Part shown: in pieces, positions 25,230-39,150 of the stretch
Numbering within the stretch: the first letter of the stretch is position 1
Layout: the number at the start of each line of letters is the position of its first letter
Assembly: GCA_028551475.1 (NCBI GenBank)
Contig: CM052362.1
Span: forward strand, 13,942,521-14,006,520
Origin: Casuarina equisetifolia
Taxonomy: Eukaryota; Streptophyta; Magnoliopsida; Fagales; Casuarinaceae
DNA length: 64,000 nucleotides
Direction: 5' to 3'
Program-made: the position numbers and the translations under genes
Notes under the pieces: generated by a model
Seen by the model: only the letters and a program-made list of their open reading frames with translations
Databases searched by the model: none
Told to the model about the DNA's origin: nothing

Positions 25230-26760
25230 GCATTAGATGTTCTGAGACTTCCTTTTTGCTTTGACAGATCAATGACATGAGCGTTATTTAAAATTTTCAG
25301 AACTCCAAAATGGTACATACGCTCTGGTTTGACCTTCTCGTTTGTGTGTACTAAAGGTCTCTTTTTGCGTGGGGACGCCATGACCACATTATCTTCTTCA
25401 AACTCAAAGTCAATAATGTGTTACCAGTTGCCACTTCGTACTTAGAACTGGTGTCTCCTAATTATGGCCAAATCTTTGCGTAGGTTGCGTACACTTGCTA
25501 CGCCGTGTGTTTTGTGCGACACTCAGAACTGCTGTACCCAATATAGGGCATGCCGTGGCATCTTCCTGGATGCCATTTATAAATATTGACTTTCCAATAA
25601 CACTTTGCGCAGCGTTGTTGCGGGCGAACTCAGCTTGTGCTGAGGCATGATGTCACTTATTTGGCTTGAATCGAGTTAAGCACCCCCTTCAACGCTTCTA
25701 CTTAACCATTAGTCTGTGTATGTGTAGAGCTACTAAACCCTAACTAGAATCAAAGTACTAGCCAAAAAGAAATCCAAAAATGGTTGAGGAACCTTGAGTC
25801 TTCATCAGGTGATCTATTAAGAAACTCCATAAAAGGCAACGATCTCGGAAAAGAGCAACGGGTTATATGCACTGCACTTGAAGCCTAGCAATGAGGAAAT
25901 ATGAACTGCTATTTTTGAAAATATTGCAGAAATTTATTAAGTCACATCACTCACATGTATATTGAACGCACAATTATAAAAATAGACACATCTAAACATA
26001 ACAAATTTAAAAAAGTTTAGATCAATTATATATCCTACATCTCTTGTACTTTCTTCTTATAGATTTTTTATTTTTTATAAAAAAAAACTCTTTCTCACAC
26101 TAGGCATGCAATATTTTATGAAATTTCTTATCATTTAAAATTCATGAGAGAAGCTCTTATAAATAATTAATTAGCCTCTCAAGGAGACTCTTTCATTGAA
26201 ACGGCTCAACTATTAATTTTTTCTATATCATTTAAAATTCTTACAGAAAAATTATAATTTTTACAATTACATAGATGCTACTAATTATAATTGGAGATTA
26301 CAATCGTATCTATTCAACCCAATTATTTCACAATACCAACAAAAACTTGGAGGTGATAATAGAAACAATGTCTATCTTTTACTGTTTAAAAAATTGAGCA
26401 TGTGAGGTTTCGTCAAGATAGATATATCCTCAAGCATAGCACATTTGACAAAGAATTGTCCACGTTTTGCTTCAATTGAGGTCAAAGGTGCTGCTGATCT
26501 ATACTAGCCATAGGGTTGTCTCCTACAGTGACCAAGAAGTATGTCTTTGATTAGTGTTGGTGCACATGAAGGCTGACTGCAGTTTGTTTCGGCAGGCACT
26601 TTGTCCCAATGTTCTCAGAAGAGTCGTTTTCCGCATGTAGCTCTTCCAAGCAGTAAAATTGATGGTTTCTTGACTCATCGTCAAATGTAAGGGACCTTGC
26701 CCACTAAGTGTATCTGCAACTGAGTTCAAAGGTCCTTGACTAATGCAGAATGACAACTGG
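25230..26760 (-). mobile_element. Decayed Ty3-gypsy fragment (RNase H/integrase part of pol)
   Basis: Reading minus, the block near 26520-26757 resembles the junction after gypsy RNase H (a VADTLS motif like the family's VADALS). About 25690-25880 resembles the integrase core, ending near an HTQTNG motif related to the usual HPQTDG. About 25230-25600 resembles the post-integrase region of Ty3-gypsy polyproteins. The fragment is heavily broken and has no recognised LTR. The intervening 25.9-26.5 kb is very AT-rich and looks unrelated, possibly another insertion. This is probably the oldest element of the island. Confidence 0.7.
25900..26500. other. AT-rich insert within the old gypsy fragment
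   Basis: No coding signal. The composition is markedly more AT-rich than the gypsy-derived blocks on both sides. It could be an unrelated insertion (MITE or solo LTR), but no clear terminal repeat could be fixed. Confidence 0.3.
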
Positions 26761-26951
26761 AAACTTTTGAAGGAATATATTCTGGTGAGGATGCATATTA
26801 GATGGGTGCTTTTCTCTACTCATAAACTCCTCCTATACTTGGGAACAAGTATATGGTATGAATTTTGGTCTTAATTTCTAGTGTTCCCAAGTGTTGGTGA
26901 ACTCCAACTAGCACATGAAACTCTTGTTCATACCCATGTTGATTGCCTTAT

Positions 26952-27335
26952 TGTTCTGGTATCGACTCCAAATGGGATTGAGCTCGCTGACCTGTGACTT
27001 GAGACCTGTTGTAGGGGCCTTCAAGTACAAAATCCTCAAGGGATATTGGACAAATGCGTCTTTGTCTACCAATCTTGGAGAGGATCAAAGGGATGAAGGA
27101 GATAACAAGGGCTTCATTTGAGAATCCTAGAACTGGTGTTTAGGACAAGAGATAAAACTTTAACCATAACCAAAATCGTCATACAGTCGGGATAAAGAAG
27201 CCCTCCCCTTGTACACTTGGGTCGGGTTCTACACCATCTATTCAAGTCCGTTTCTATCAGACAATAGGACCCTTTTCCTAATAGCAAAACATAGCAAGGC
27301 CCACATATAATGGGCTACCCAAAATACCCGTAACA
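26952..27335 (-). repeat. Chromovirus 3' LTR
   Basis: 384 bp, bounded on minus by TGTTACGG...GAACA. Followed inward by the purine tract. Same length as its partner at 41602-41985. Confidence 0.92.
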
Positions 27336-30300
27336 TTCCCTCCCCCATAATTTAGCCTTGACCTCAAGGCTAATCTTCATCACAATACTTGACCACAAAT
27401 TCTAGGAAACGTTGCTGCAACTCTTCCTTATCCTCCCAAGTTGCTTCTAAAGTCATTTTCCTCGCCAGAGGATGAGCAACTCACTTTTCCCTTTCCTTGT
27501 CCGTTGTTCTAGCATCGATTGTGGGCTATCTTCTTCATTCTCCAATCTTCTGCTGCCTCATGGAATTCTTCTGGCCTTTCATCATCTTGCTGAACATACC
27601 TCTTAAGTTTGGAAACATGAAAAACAAGATGTACCTGTGAGGACGTTGGTAAATCCAACTTGTATGCCACTGGTCCTAGGTGCTGAAGCACTCGAAAAGG
27701 CCCTTGATACCGAGCTGTTATCTTTTTATGCTTGTTGGAAAGCGAAACTTGCTTGTAACGCTGGTTTTTAACAAAAACCAGATCTCCTACTTAAAACTCC
27801 ATGTCCTTACAGCCTTTATCATAAACCTTTCTCATCTTTTCTTGAGTTGCCTGAAGGTGACACTTGATTTTTGAAAGCACAACATCACGTTCTTCCATTA
27901 TCTTTTCTACCTCTCTAGCCTTGGTAGCACCTTTAACATAAGAGAGGAGAGTCGGGGGGCTCCTTCCATAAACGACCTCATATGGGGTGTGATGAGTTGC
28001 TCCATGATAGCTAGTGTTATAGCAGTATTGGGCCCAAGAGAGCCACTTACTCCAGCTTTTCAGGCTATCCCCCACAAAGTATCGAAGATACATTTCCAAA
28101 GTTTGATTTAGTATTTCAGTTTGCTTGTCGGTTTGAGGATGATATGATGAGGAGAAATTGAAATTTGTTCCCTACAACTTAAAGAGTTCCTTCCAAAATC
28201 TACTGGTGAAAAGTGGATCTCTGTCACTGACAATGGATTTCGGCATACCATACAACTTGAATACATTATCAAAGAATGCTTTAGCAACCACAGAGGCGGT
28301 GTAAGGGTGTGAAAAGGGTATGAAATGACCAAATTTAGAAAGTTTGTCAACTACTACTAGAATTATAGATTTACCTCCTAATGGCGGTAACCCCTCTACA
28401 AAGTCCATAACTATATCTTCCTAAACTTGCTTAGAAATGGTTAAAGGTTGCAAAAGTCCCCTAGGACCCTTATTCTCACTTTTATTTTTCTGACATACTA
28501 CATAACCTTTTACATACTGCTCAATTGTTCCTTTCATTCCCTTCCAATAGAAAGTTGCCCTAACTCACTGTAAAGTTTTCTCCTTGCCCTCATGCGTACC
28601 ATCATGTATTTCCTTCACAATGGTGGGAATTAAGGATGATCCTTCAGGGATATAGAGTTGGTCCTTATATAAAATAACCCTATCTCTACACTGCCATTTC
28701 TCTGTTTCTTTTCCAACTTCAATTCTGTCCATTAGTTCCCTTGCCTATGGGTTTGCTCTCAACTCTTCCTTAATGGTATTCAGCCATAAGGGAATTGGGG
28801 CTGAGATGGCCAAACAAAACTACTTTTCTTCTTGATTAAGGTCTACATCATGTCTGGATAAGCCATCTACCACTACATTTTCTTTTCCTACCCTATACTC
28901 CATCATAAAATCATAGCCTAGTAGTTTGGCTAGCCATTTCTATTGTGAGGGAGTGATTAACCTTTGATCTTGAATGAACTTAAGGCTACTATGATTAGTG
29001 CGAATAACAAATTGGTTACCCATTAGATAGTGCCTCCACTTCTGGACTGGCATAACTATAGCAAGCATCTCTTTATCATAGGTAGAAAGCTGTAAATGCC
29101 TTCCATGTAAGGCTTTACTAAAGAAGGCAATGGGGTTTTTACTTTGTGACAAGACAACTCCAATTCCGCTACCTAAAGTGTCACATTCTAGCACAAATGG
29201 TATTTAAAATTGGGTAAGGCCAAAACTGGAGCAAAAGTCAACACCTCTTTGAGTTTGTCAAAAGCTTCGTGAGCTTGATTCGACCATCCAAAAGAGTCTT
29301 TCTTTAGCAACTGATTTAATGGTTCAACCATTCTCCCATAGCCCTTAATAAAATGGCGATAATAACCCACTATACCTAAGAATCCACGTAGGGCTCTCAC
29401 AATTTTAGGGACTAGCCACTTAAGGATTGCCTCAACCTTTTCAGGATCCATAGTAATTCCTTGCTCACTTACAACATATCCTAGAAACTTAAGCTCAGAA
29501 TAACCAAATTCACATTTTTTTAACTTAACAAATAGTCTATTCCTTTGCAACACCTCCAAGACTTCTTTTACATGCCTCAAATGGTCCCTTATGTTCTCAT
29601 TATACACTAATATATCATCAAAAACCCATTGTACCTAAAAATCCACATAGGGCTCTCATAGTTTTAGGGATTGGCCACTTGAGGATCGCCTTAACCTTTT
29701 CCGGATCTATAACAATTCCTCGCTCATTTACAATATGTCCCAGAAACTTAAGCTTAGAATAACCAAATTCACACTTTTTTAACTTAACAAATAATCTATT
29801 CCTTTGCAACACCTCCAAGACTTCCTTTACATGCCTCAAATGGTCCCTCATGTTCTCACTATACACTAATATATCATAAAAAAAATACTAAAACAGTTCT
29901 TTTCAAGTAATCTTGAAATACCTCATTCATCAAGGATTGAAAGGTGGAAAGGGCATTTGTCAAGCCAAAGGGCATTACTAGAAATTCATAATGCCCATGG
30001 TATGTTCTAAAGCCGGTCTTCTCAATGTCTTCCTCTTTCATCCTCACTTGGTAGTACCCGGAGCATAAGTCCAACTTTGAAAAGAACTTTTCACCATGTA
30101 GTTCATCAAGCAGCTCATCGATAGTTGGGATTTGAAACTTGTCCTTTATCGTCTGCTTATTCAATTCCCTATAATCAATACACATTCTCCACGTTCTGTT
30201 TGACTTTCTTACAAGTAATATGGGTGAAGAATAAGGACTATTACTCGGACGTATCATCCCATCTTCCAATAATTCCATAACAATTTTCTCTGTTTCCTCC

Positions 30301-30931
30301 TTTTGTGCATGGGGGTACCTATAAGGATGAACCGAAACTGCTTGCCCTCCTTCCTTCAAAACAATTCTGTGATTATGGCGACGTTGGGAAGGTAACCCCC
30401 TAGGCTCCTAGAATAGCTCCAAAAATTCATCAAGCACTAATTGTACATCTTCTGGGACCTTTTGTAGTTTAAGTCTGAAGGCTTCCCTACCTCTTGAACC
30501 TGTACCACTAATAATTGTTCACTTTTTTGCAAGGTTTTTGCAAACTAAGACCTCGAAATCAACTGACTAAAAGGTAGCTTCTTGCCCTTCAAAATGACCC
30601 TTTTCCCATCCATATCAAATTCCATACAGAGGGCTGCAAAATTCCAAGTCACATCTCCTAGAGTCTCCAACCACTGCATGCCTAAGATAATATCTGCTGC
30701 CACTAACAGTAAGACATACAAATCCACATACATCGTTACCATTTGTATCCAAAGCTGAACCCCCTTACAAATCTCATCACCCACTATTTCACCACCATTT
30801 GCTACCACTACCTTGAATGTCGGAACTTTATCCCTGCTTAAGCCACCTTTTTTAGCTAATTTATGATGGATGAAATTATATGAGCTACCATTATCAATAA
30901 ACAATCTCACCTTTTTCTTACCCAAGATTAA

Positions 30932-32094
30932 TGATAACTCTATTTTTATAGAGTTATTTTACCTATTTTAGGCAGTAAATAACTTTAATACTTATGAAAA
31001 AATATTTAAACTCCTTTTTATTTACCTAAATTTATTTTGTTTATGTAGCACAAAGAGGAAGAAGAGGAAGAAGAAAGAGAAGAGAGAGAAAAGAAAGAAA
31101 AGAAGAAAAGCCGTGTGTTGCCATCAGAACCAAGCAAGGGAGAAAAGGCTAGAAAAGGAGAAAACCAAAGAAGAAAAAAGAGAAATAGGGGCGCGAAAGC
31201 TTCCCTCTACTTCTTATAATTCTTAAATTGTAGGAATTCTGTAAAGAATTCTTAAAGAGAAGACAGTGTGATGACAACTTTCATGTTCTTTTTATTTAAG
31301 ATGTTTTGCTTAATTTCTACTATTACTTTGGTTTGTTATTTCAGTATGTTATAAACTTCTTTTGTTAGAGCGAAGATGTAGCCTAACTATGATGATGTGA
31401 ATTTTATAAGTTTTTATGTTTTGTAAGATATTTTATTTATGTGAGTTATATATTATTATGCTTAATGCTTTTAAGTGATTGGCCGCCACTTGAATGATTT
31501 GATGTGCATGTTTAAGACTGAGAGGTAATAATATGCAATTGCTTCTTATAATATATAATCATGAATTAAATATGGATAGACATATACCATGTTGTTTGTG
31601 TGGCTTTAGGTGATAAGATAATCGAAAGATTTATTGTAAACTAGGAATGTTCACAGATCCTAATGCATTTGGTTTGTTTCAATTCATGTATAAAAATATA
31701 ATGAATTAATGAACTAAATAAGTTTGCTATACCTAGACATAGGATAGTAAATAAATTAGGAAATTCCGCCATCACATAGGTAATATCATTCTTACAGGCA
31801 TAAACTATGAAAATTCATATCTAGTAGCTATGGTGAAATCGGAAGCTTTAACATGTTTCTCATCTTGATTGTTCTTACTTAGATCCGATTTTAATTAGTA
31901 TTGAGTTTTCGTTTTAGAAATTTTAAATTTTAATTCATCATCAACAATATTTTGATTTGCTAAATAAATTTTAGGATTAATTCAACATTAGTACTTAATC
32001 AGTTTAGTATTCACCATTCTTCGTGGGACAATACTTTTCTTATTATTATATTACTTGTTTGACATGTTCACTTGCATTTAAAATTCACTGAACA
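30932..32094 (+). repeat. Athila 5' LTR
   Basis: 1163 bp, TGATAACTC...ACTGAACA. A 9-bp inverted repeat (TAACTCTAT / ATAGAGTTA, 4-base loop) lies at 30935-30956. A purine-rich GAAGAAGAGG block lies about 120-260 bp in. Confidence 0.94.
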
Positions 32095-35000
32095 AGTTTT
32101 TGGCTCTGTTGTCGGGGATTGGTTGTTTTACTACTTATTAATATTAATATCGAATAATTTTTAAGTTTAATCTAGCTTTTATTTTCTTTCTAAAAGAATC
32201 ATTTTTTTATTTCTACAAAAATCATTTTTTTAGTTGTTGAAACAAAAATCATTTTTTTTAGCTGCAAAAAAAAAAATTCCTTTTTTTGTTTTATTTTTAT
32301 TTTGCTTCATTATTTTTTTCTTACAAAAAGAAAAGAAAGAAAAAGAAAAAAAAATCTTTGTTAAGTTGCTGTTGTTGAAAGATTAAGTAACAAGGATGGA
32401 GAGATATGATGATACATATAGACTTTTACAAGGCTATATTGCACCAACATTTTGGAATGCTACATCAAACATTAGACTTGCAAATCAGGCAAATTACTTT
32501 GAGATCAAGCCTGTGCTCATCAAGATGCTTCAAAACTCCGTGCAATATAGTGGGCTACCAAATGAGGATTCAAAAGCTCACATTGAAGCATTCCTTGAAT
32601 TTTGTGACATGATTGGAGATCATGGAGTTACAAAGGATGTTATTAGGTTAAGGCTATTTCCATTTTCTCTTAGAGATACAACTAAAAATTGGTCCTCTTC
32701 TCTTCCTGCATGATTGATTACTACATGAGATAATTTGGTTCATAAATTTCTTGGTAAGTTCTTTCCTTTGGCGAAATTTGTAAAAATGCATAACGATATT
32801 ACTACTTTTATGCAGATGGACAATGAATCAATGTATGAAGCTTGGGAAAGATTCAAGGAACTTATGAGGAGATGTCCAAATCATGGATTACCCATTTGGT
32901 TACAAGTACAAACTTTCTATGATGGGTGTAGTACAAATCTTTGTTTTGTAATTGATACAACTGCAGGAGGGGATTTGCACAGCAAAACAGTAGAAGAGAT
33001 ATATAACCTTTTGGAGGAAATGTCAGCCAATAGCTATCAATGGTCTACTGAGAGGCTACTAATGCATCAAGCAAGTGGAGTCCATGAGTAGATATCTTCA
33101 CCATAATGTCTACACAATTAGAAGTGCTCAATGAAAAGATAGACAATTTAAATACTCTAGTTGTAAGACATCAAAGTAGATCATATGAATTTTGTGGTGG
33201 AGCACATGAGAGCACAAAATGTCAAGTAGGTAATACTAATGCTCATTATAATGATTATGCTAATTTTGTTGAAATTCCTAGTAGGTTACAAAATGATTAT
33301 TACTTAAATACGTACAATCTGGGATGGCACAACCATTAAACTCTTTTATGGAGTAACCCAGGTGAGATGAGACCACAACCAACATTTTGGCAAACAGAAG
33401 AGGTAAAACCTAACTACAAGGACATGATTAGTGAGCTTGCCAACACCACACAGAACTTTACAGAGAGGATTGAAGCAAGATTTCAGAATCAAGAAGTGAG
33501 TTTTTAGAGACAAGAAGCTTCAATCCAAAAATTAGAGGTGCAAATGAGTCAGCTCATCAGTATGATCTCAGAGAATCTAGAAGGTCCTTTGCCTAGTGAT
33601 ATAGAGAAAAGTCTTAAAGATACCATAGAGGTAACAACCCCAACATGTGGCAAGCAAGTAGGAGAAGTTGATGTTGACAAGGAGAGTTTCAAAGATAATG
33701 ATCAAGATGTCAGCATGCAACTTGAGGAGGCACCTAGGAGCAAGCTTGTTCCAGAAAATCCTATGTCCTTTATGCCTCCAGCTTCATCTCCTCAGAGACT
33801 CCAGCAACATAAAATAGATAAGCAGTTTTCTAAATTTTTTGATGTATTTAAAAAATTGCATATTAACATTCCTTTTGCAGATGCATTAGCTCAAATGCCC
33901 AGTTATGCAAAATTTCTTGAGAAGATATTGAAAAACAAAAGGAAGCTGAAAAAGTATGAAACCGGGAAGCTAACTGAAGAATGCTTAACCATCTTACAAA
34001 ACAAATTACCTCTAAAATTAAAAGATCCAAGGAGTTTTACAATTCCTTGTACTATTGGAGATTCTCACTTTGATAAGGCATTATGTGATTTAGGAGCTAG
34101 TATTAATCTAATGCCTTTTTCTGTTTTTAGAAAATTAGGATTGGGTGAAGTGAAGCCAACCACAGTGTCCCTACAATTGGCTGATCGATCAATTAAATAT
34201 CCGAGGGGCATTGTAGAAGATGTATTGGTAAAAGTTGACAAATTCATTTTTCCTACAGATTTTATAGTACTTGACATGGAGGAAGACTTTGAGGTACCAC
34301 TTATCTTAGGTCGACCTTTTCTAGCAACAGGAAGAACTTTAATTGATGTACAACAAGGGAAGTTAATATTAAGAGTTCAAAATGATTATGTCACTTTTAA
34401 TGTTTTTACTGCTATGAAACATCCATATGATGATAGTTCTTGCTTTAGGGTTGAGACAATTGATGAGTTTGTGAATAAGATCTTTTAGGAAAAAGCTTTC
34501 AAGGATCCACTTGAAGTATGCTTGGTTCACCCAAAGAATGAGAAAATTGAAAGTGAAGAGATACAAGAGTATGCTAATCTCATGGAAGCAAATCCACCAT
34601 ATTCATAGCAAAAGGCAACAAAGTTTGAGGAGTTGGGACAACACATGACAAAACCTAAGCCATCAATTGAAGAGCCCCCAACTCTTGAACTCAAGCCTTT
34701 ACCTTCCCATTTGAAATATGTTTATTTAGATGAAGTTTCTACTTCGCCAGTAATCATATCTTCTTCTTTGACAGAATCAATGGAAAAGAAATTACTTCAG
34801 GTGTTGAAAGAGCATAAATGAGCAATTGGATGGAAAATAACTGACATCATGGGAATTAGTCCTTCACTTTGCATGCACAAGATTTTGATGGAAGAGCAAT
34901 ACAAAGCTATTGTTCAACCTCAGAGGCAATTGAATCCAAAGATGCAAGAAGTGGTGAAGGCTGAGGTAATCAAGTTGCTTGATGCAGGGATCATTTATCC

Positions 35001-38000
35001 TATCTCAGATAGTCCTTGGGTAAGTCCTGTGCAAGTTGTGCCAAAGAAGGGAGGTATGACTGTTCAAAGAAATGATAATAATGAACTGATTCCAACTAGA
35101 ACAATTACTGGATGGCGTGTGTGTATAGATTATAGAAAACTGAATGATGCCACTAGAAAAGATCATTTCCCTTTACCATTTATTGATCAAATGTTAGAAA
35201 GACTTGCAGGACACGAATTTTATTGCTTTCTTGATAGGTATTCAGGGTATAATCAAATTCACATTGCACCATAAGATCAAGAGAAAACCATTTTCACTTG
35301 TCTTTATGGTACCTTTGCTTTTAAAAGAATGCCCTTTGGTCTTTGTAATGCACCAGCCACTTTTCAGAGATGCATGATGGCCATTTTTTTTGATATGGTT
35401 GAAACATTCATTAAGATTTTCATGGATGATTTTTTTGTATTTGGTTTATCATTTGACATTTGTTTAGATAATTTAGCAAGGGTCTTACAAAGGTGTGAGG
35501 AAACTAACCTTGTTTTGAATTGGGAGAAGTGTCATTTTATGGTGTAGGAAGGAATAGTGCTTGGGCATAAGATATCTAAAAAAGGATTAGATGTTGATCG
35601 AGCTAAAGTGGAGGTCATTGCAAAACTACCCCCGCCAACATTAGTGAAACTTGTTAGAGGCTTTTTGGGGCATGCAGGATTCTATAGGTGGTTCATAAAA
35701 GATTTTTCTAAAATTGCTAGACCCCTTTCAAGTTTGTTGGTTAAAGATGTGAAGAATAACTTTTCTGATGAATGCTTGTAGGCTTTTAACACTTTAAAGA
35801 AAAAGTTAATATCAGCATCAATCATGACAACACTAGAATGAGACTTACCTTTTGAGCTAATGTGTGATGCTAGTGATTTTGCAGTAGGAGTTGTGTTGGG
35901 ACAACGGAAGAATGGAGTTTTTCAGACCATCTACTATACTAGTTGAACCTTGTCAGGTGCACAATTGAATTATTCAACAACAGAAAAGAACTTTTGGCTG
36001 TAGTATTTACTTTTGATAAATTTCATTCTTATCTAATTGGTTCCAAAGTTATTGTTTATTTTGACCATTCTGCTCTCAAGCATTTGCTTGAAAAGAAAGA
36101 ATAAAAACCTAGATTAATCAGGTGGATTTTATTGCTACAAGAGTTTGATTTGGAGATCAAAGATACGAAGGGGACCGAAAATCTAGTTGCAGATCATTTG
36201 TCCAGAATTCCCAATCTGAAGGAAAAAGATTAACCGATTTTGGAAGAATTTCCTGATGAAAACATTTTTGTGCTCCAATCCATCCAAATTCCTTGGTATG
36301 CTGATTTTGTCAATTATTTGGTAAGTAATGTTCTTCCTCTTGAAATGTCATATCAACAAAGAAAAAAAATTCTTTTCTGACCTTAAACATTATTTTTGGG
36401 AAGAGCCTTTCTTGTTTAAAGTATGTGTAGACTAGGTTATAAGGAGATGTGTTCTTGAGGAAGAGATGGCTAGTATCCTACACCATTGTCATGTTATAGA
36501 GGCTGGTGGTCATTTTGGTGCCACCATAATTGAAGCTAAGGTTTTATAGTTTGGATTTTATTGGCCCACACCTTTTAGAGATGCATATTCATATGTAGTT
36601 GCATGTGATCAATGTCAAAGAATTAGGAATATTTCTAGGAAACATGAGATGCCTCTAAACAATGTTGTTGTGTGTGAGTTATTTGATGTTTGGGGTATTG
36701 ACTTCATGGGACCCTTTCCACCTTCTTATGAAAATATGTATATTTTGGTAGCTGTTGAGTATGCCTATAAATGATGCTAAGGTTGTGGTTAAATTCTTAA
36801 AGAAAAATATTTTTACCCACTTTGGCACTCTTAGGGCAATCATAAGTGATAGAGGGACCCATTTTTGCAACAAACAATTTGAAGCACTTTTGGGTAAGTA
36901 TGGGGTTACCCATAAGATTGCTACCCCTTATCACCCTCAGACTACTGGTCAAGTTAAGATATCAAATAGGGAAATTAGGAGAATTTTGGAAAAAACTGTG
37001 AATGCCTTAAGGAAAGATTGGTCAATGAAACTTGATGATGCACTTTGGGCCTATAGAACAACATTCAAAACACCAATTAGAATGTCTCCTTTTATGCTAG
37101 TGTTTAGGAAGGCTTGTCATCTACCAATAGAATTAGAGCATAAAGCATATTGGGCTTTGAAATTTTTAAACTTTGATATGCAGTCTGCAGGTGAAACTCG
37201 ATTATTGTAGTTGAATGAATTGCAAGAATTACGAGATGAGTCCTACGAAAATGCCAAAATATACAAGGAGCGGACAAAAAGATGGCATGACAAACACATA
37301 TTAAGAAGAGAGTTTGTGGTTGGCCAAAAAGTATTACTTTATCACTCTCGTCTTAGATTGTTTCCAGGTAAATTGTGGTCTCGATGCTCTGGCCCTTTCA
37401 TAGTCACTAAGGTATTTCCATATGGAGCAATAGAAGTTGCAAATGACACCTAAGGCATGTTTAAGGTGAATGGTCAGTGTTTGAAGCCCTACTTTGAGGG
37501 AGTCAATATGTAGAAGACTACCATTGATCTTCTTCCTCCTTGAGTAGCAACATTGAAGATAGTTTGGCTGAAAACTATAAAGCAAACACTTCTTGGGAGG
37601 CAACCCAAACATTTTATTGGTTCTTTTTTTGAAAATTTTGTCACCACCATCTCTTCAAAGCTCTTTATGGCTATCACCTACAATCAGGGGAGTTTTCTCA
37701 TTCCTATTTTACCTTTATTTTCCTTTATTTTTGCTTTATTTCTTTTTACATTGAGAACAATACTTCATTCAAGTTTAGGGGTGGGAAAATCAATCTTTTC
37801 TTGCTAAATCTAATTGAATTTTTTTTTCTCATGTCATGATTAAACCCTTTGTTTTGAATTCTTAGCAATTCTTAAGAAGATGTAGATTCTGTTCAAACCT
37901 ACAATTCTGATATGAGTTAAGTGTAATTCTGATTATGTTGATCCATTTATTAAACACTAAAAGTCTTTCATTTTTGAAATTGTGTATTTCTGGAGAACAT

Positions 38001-39150
38001 TCATGTGAAGTATGTGATTTTCTTAGATCTCACATGGATCTTAGAATTTGCTTGATTTCCTCTTGAGACGAAATCCTAGGCTGCATCTAATTGAGAAAGT
38101 GATTTAGGCCATTCTTTGGATCTTTTGAGCCTTTCAAGCCAACCCTATTTATTTATCCTCAGTCACCCCGCTAGCCTTAATTTATATCCATTTTTTTTTT
38201 ATTTTGACACCCACATATATATACCTTTGAGCCTTTGACAAATTATCTTTTCATCTCGCACCTTTGAACATGTTGATTTTTAGGATATAAGTCTATTTAA
38301 GTGAAAGAAAAGTCGAGGGGAAGGATGTTATATGGAAAGGATGTTGATTGCAATGATTATGTAGCATAATATGTTGCTTTTGTGAATGCAAAAAAAAAAA
38401 ATGTAACATTTGTCCAAGAATGGAATTCTCTTATTGCTTATTGTCAAATTCAAGCCACTCAAGATTTAGAAATTGGCTTTTGCATTGTAGTTGGATATCA
38501 TCAGCAAGATAAGATTATAATAGTTACATTTCTAGTCCTACTACTTGCTTTATTATTGCAAGCATGATTGTGACTTTTATGAGTATCAAAATCCAAGTGA
38601 AATCAAGTATTTTTGGGAAGAAAAGAATGAGTGAAGTGGTGATAGAAAGATCATTTGCGAAAAAAAAAGAAAGAGAAAAGTGATGGTAGAAAGTGATAAG
38701 AATTTTTTATGAGATCTTAGAAAGTAATGTGTTCATGCGTGAATTAAGCCTAAATAACTTCTATCTTACCCCTAGCCCAGCCTTACATTACAAGCTTATA
38801 GAAGTCCTATTGATTCTTGGTTAAATGATTGGCCTACATTAGTGGATAGAGGAATGAAAAGCAAACCTATGAGGTTTGGTTAAAGATTTTGAGAGGTTGC
38901 ATATTAATGTGAATTTATTTGGAGTGTATATAGTTGAAAAGATGAAGACTCACACACACACATGTGGTCAATATATTAAGAGTTTATCTTATCTTATGAA
39001 ACAATTGTGGTGCTTGGATGAAAGCTATATTTTTTTTTGAATTGTTAAGTTGAGCAATTATGGGAGAATATTATGAAGGGTTTTGTCTAAAACATATATA
39101 TTTTTTTGCTTTTGCTAGAGGACTAGCAAAATGTTAAGTTTGGGGGGTTT

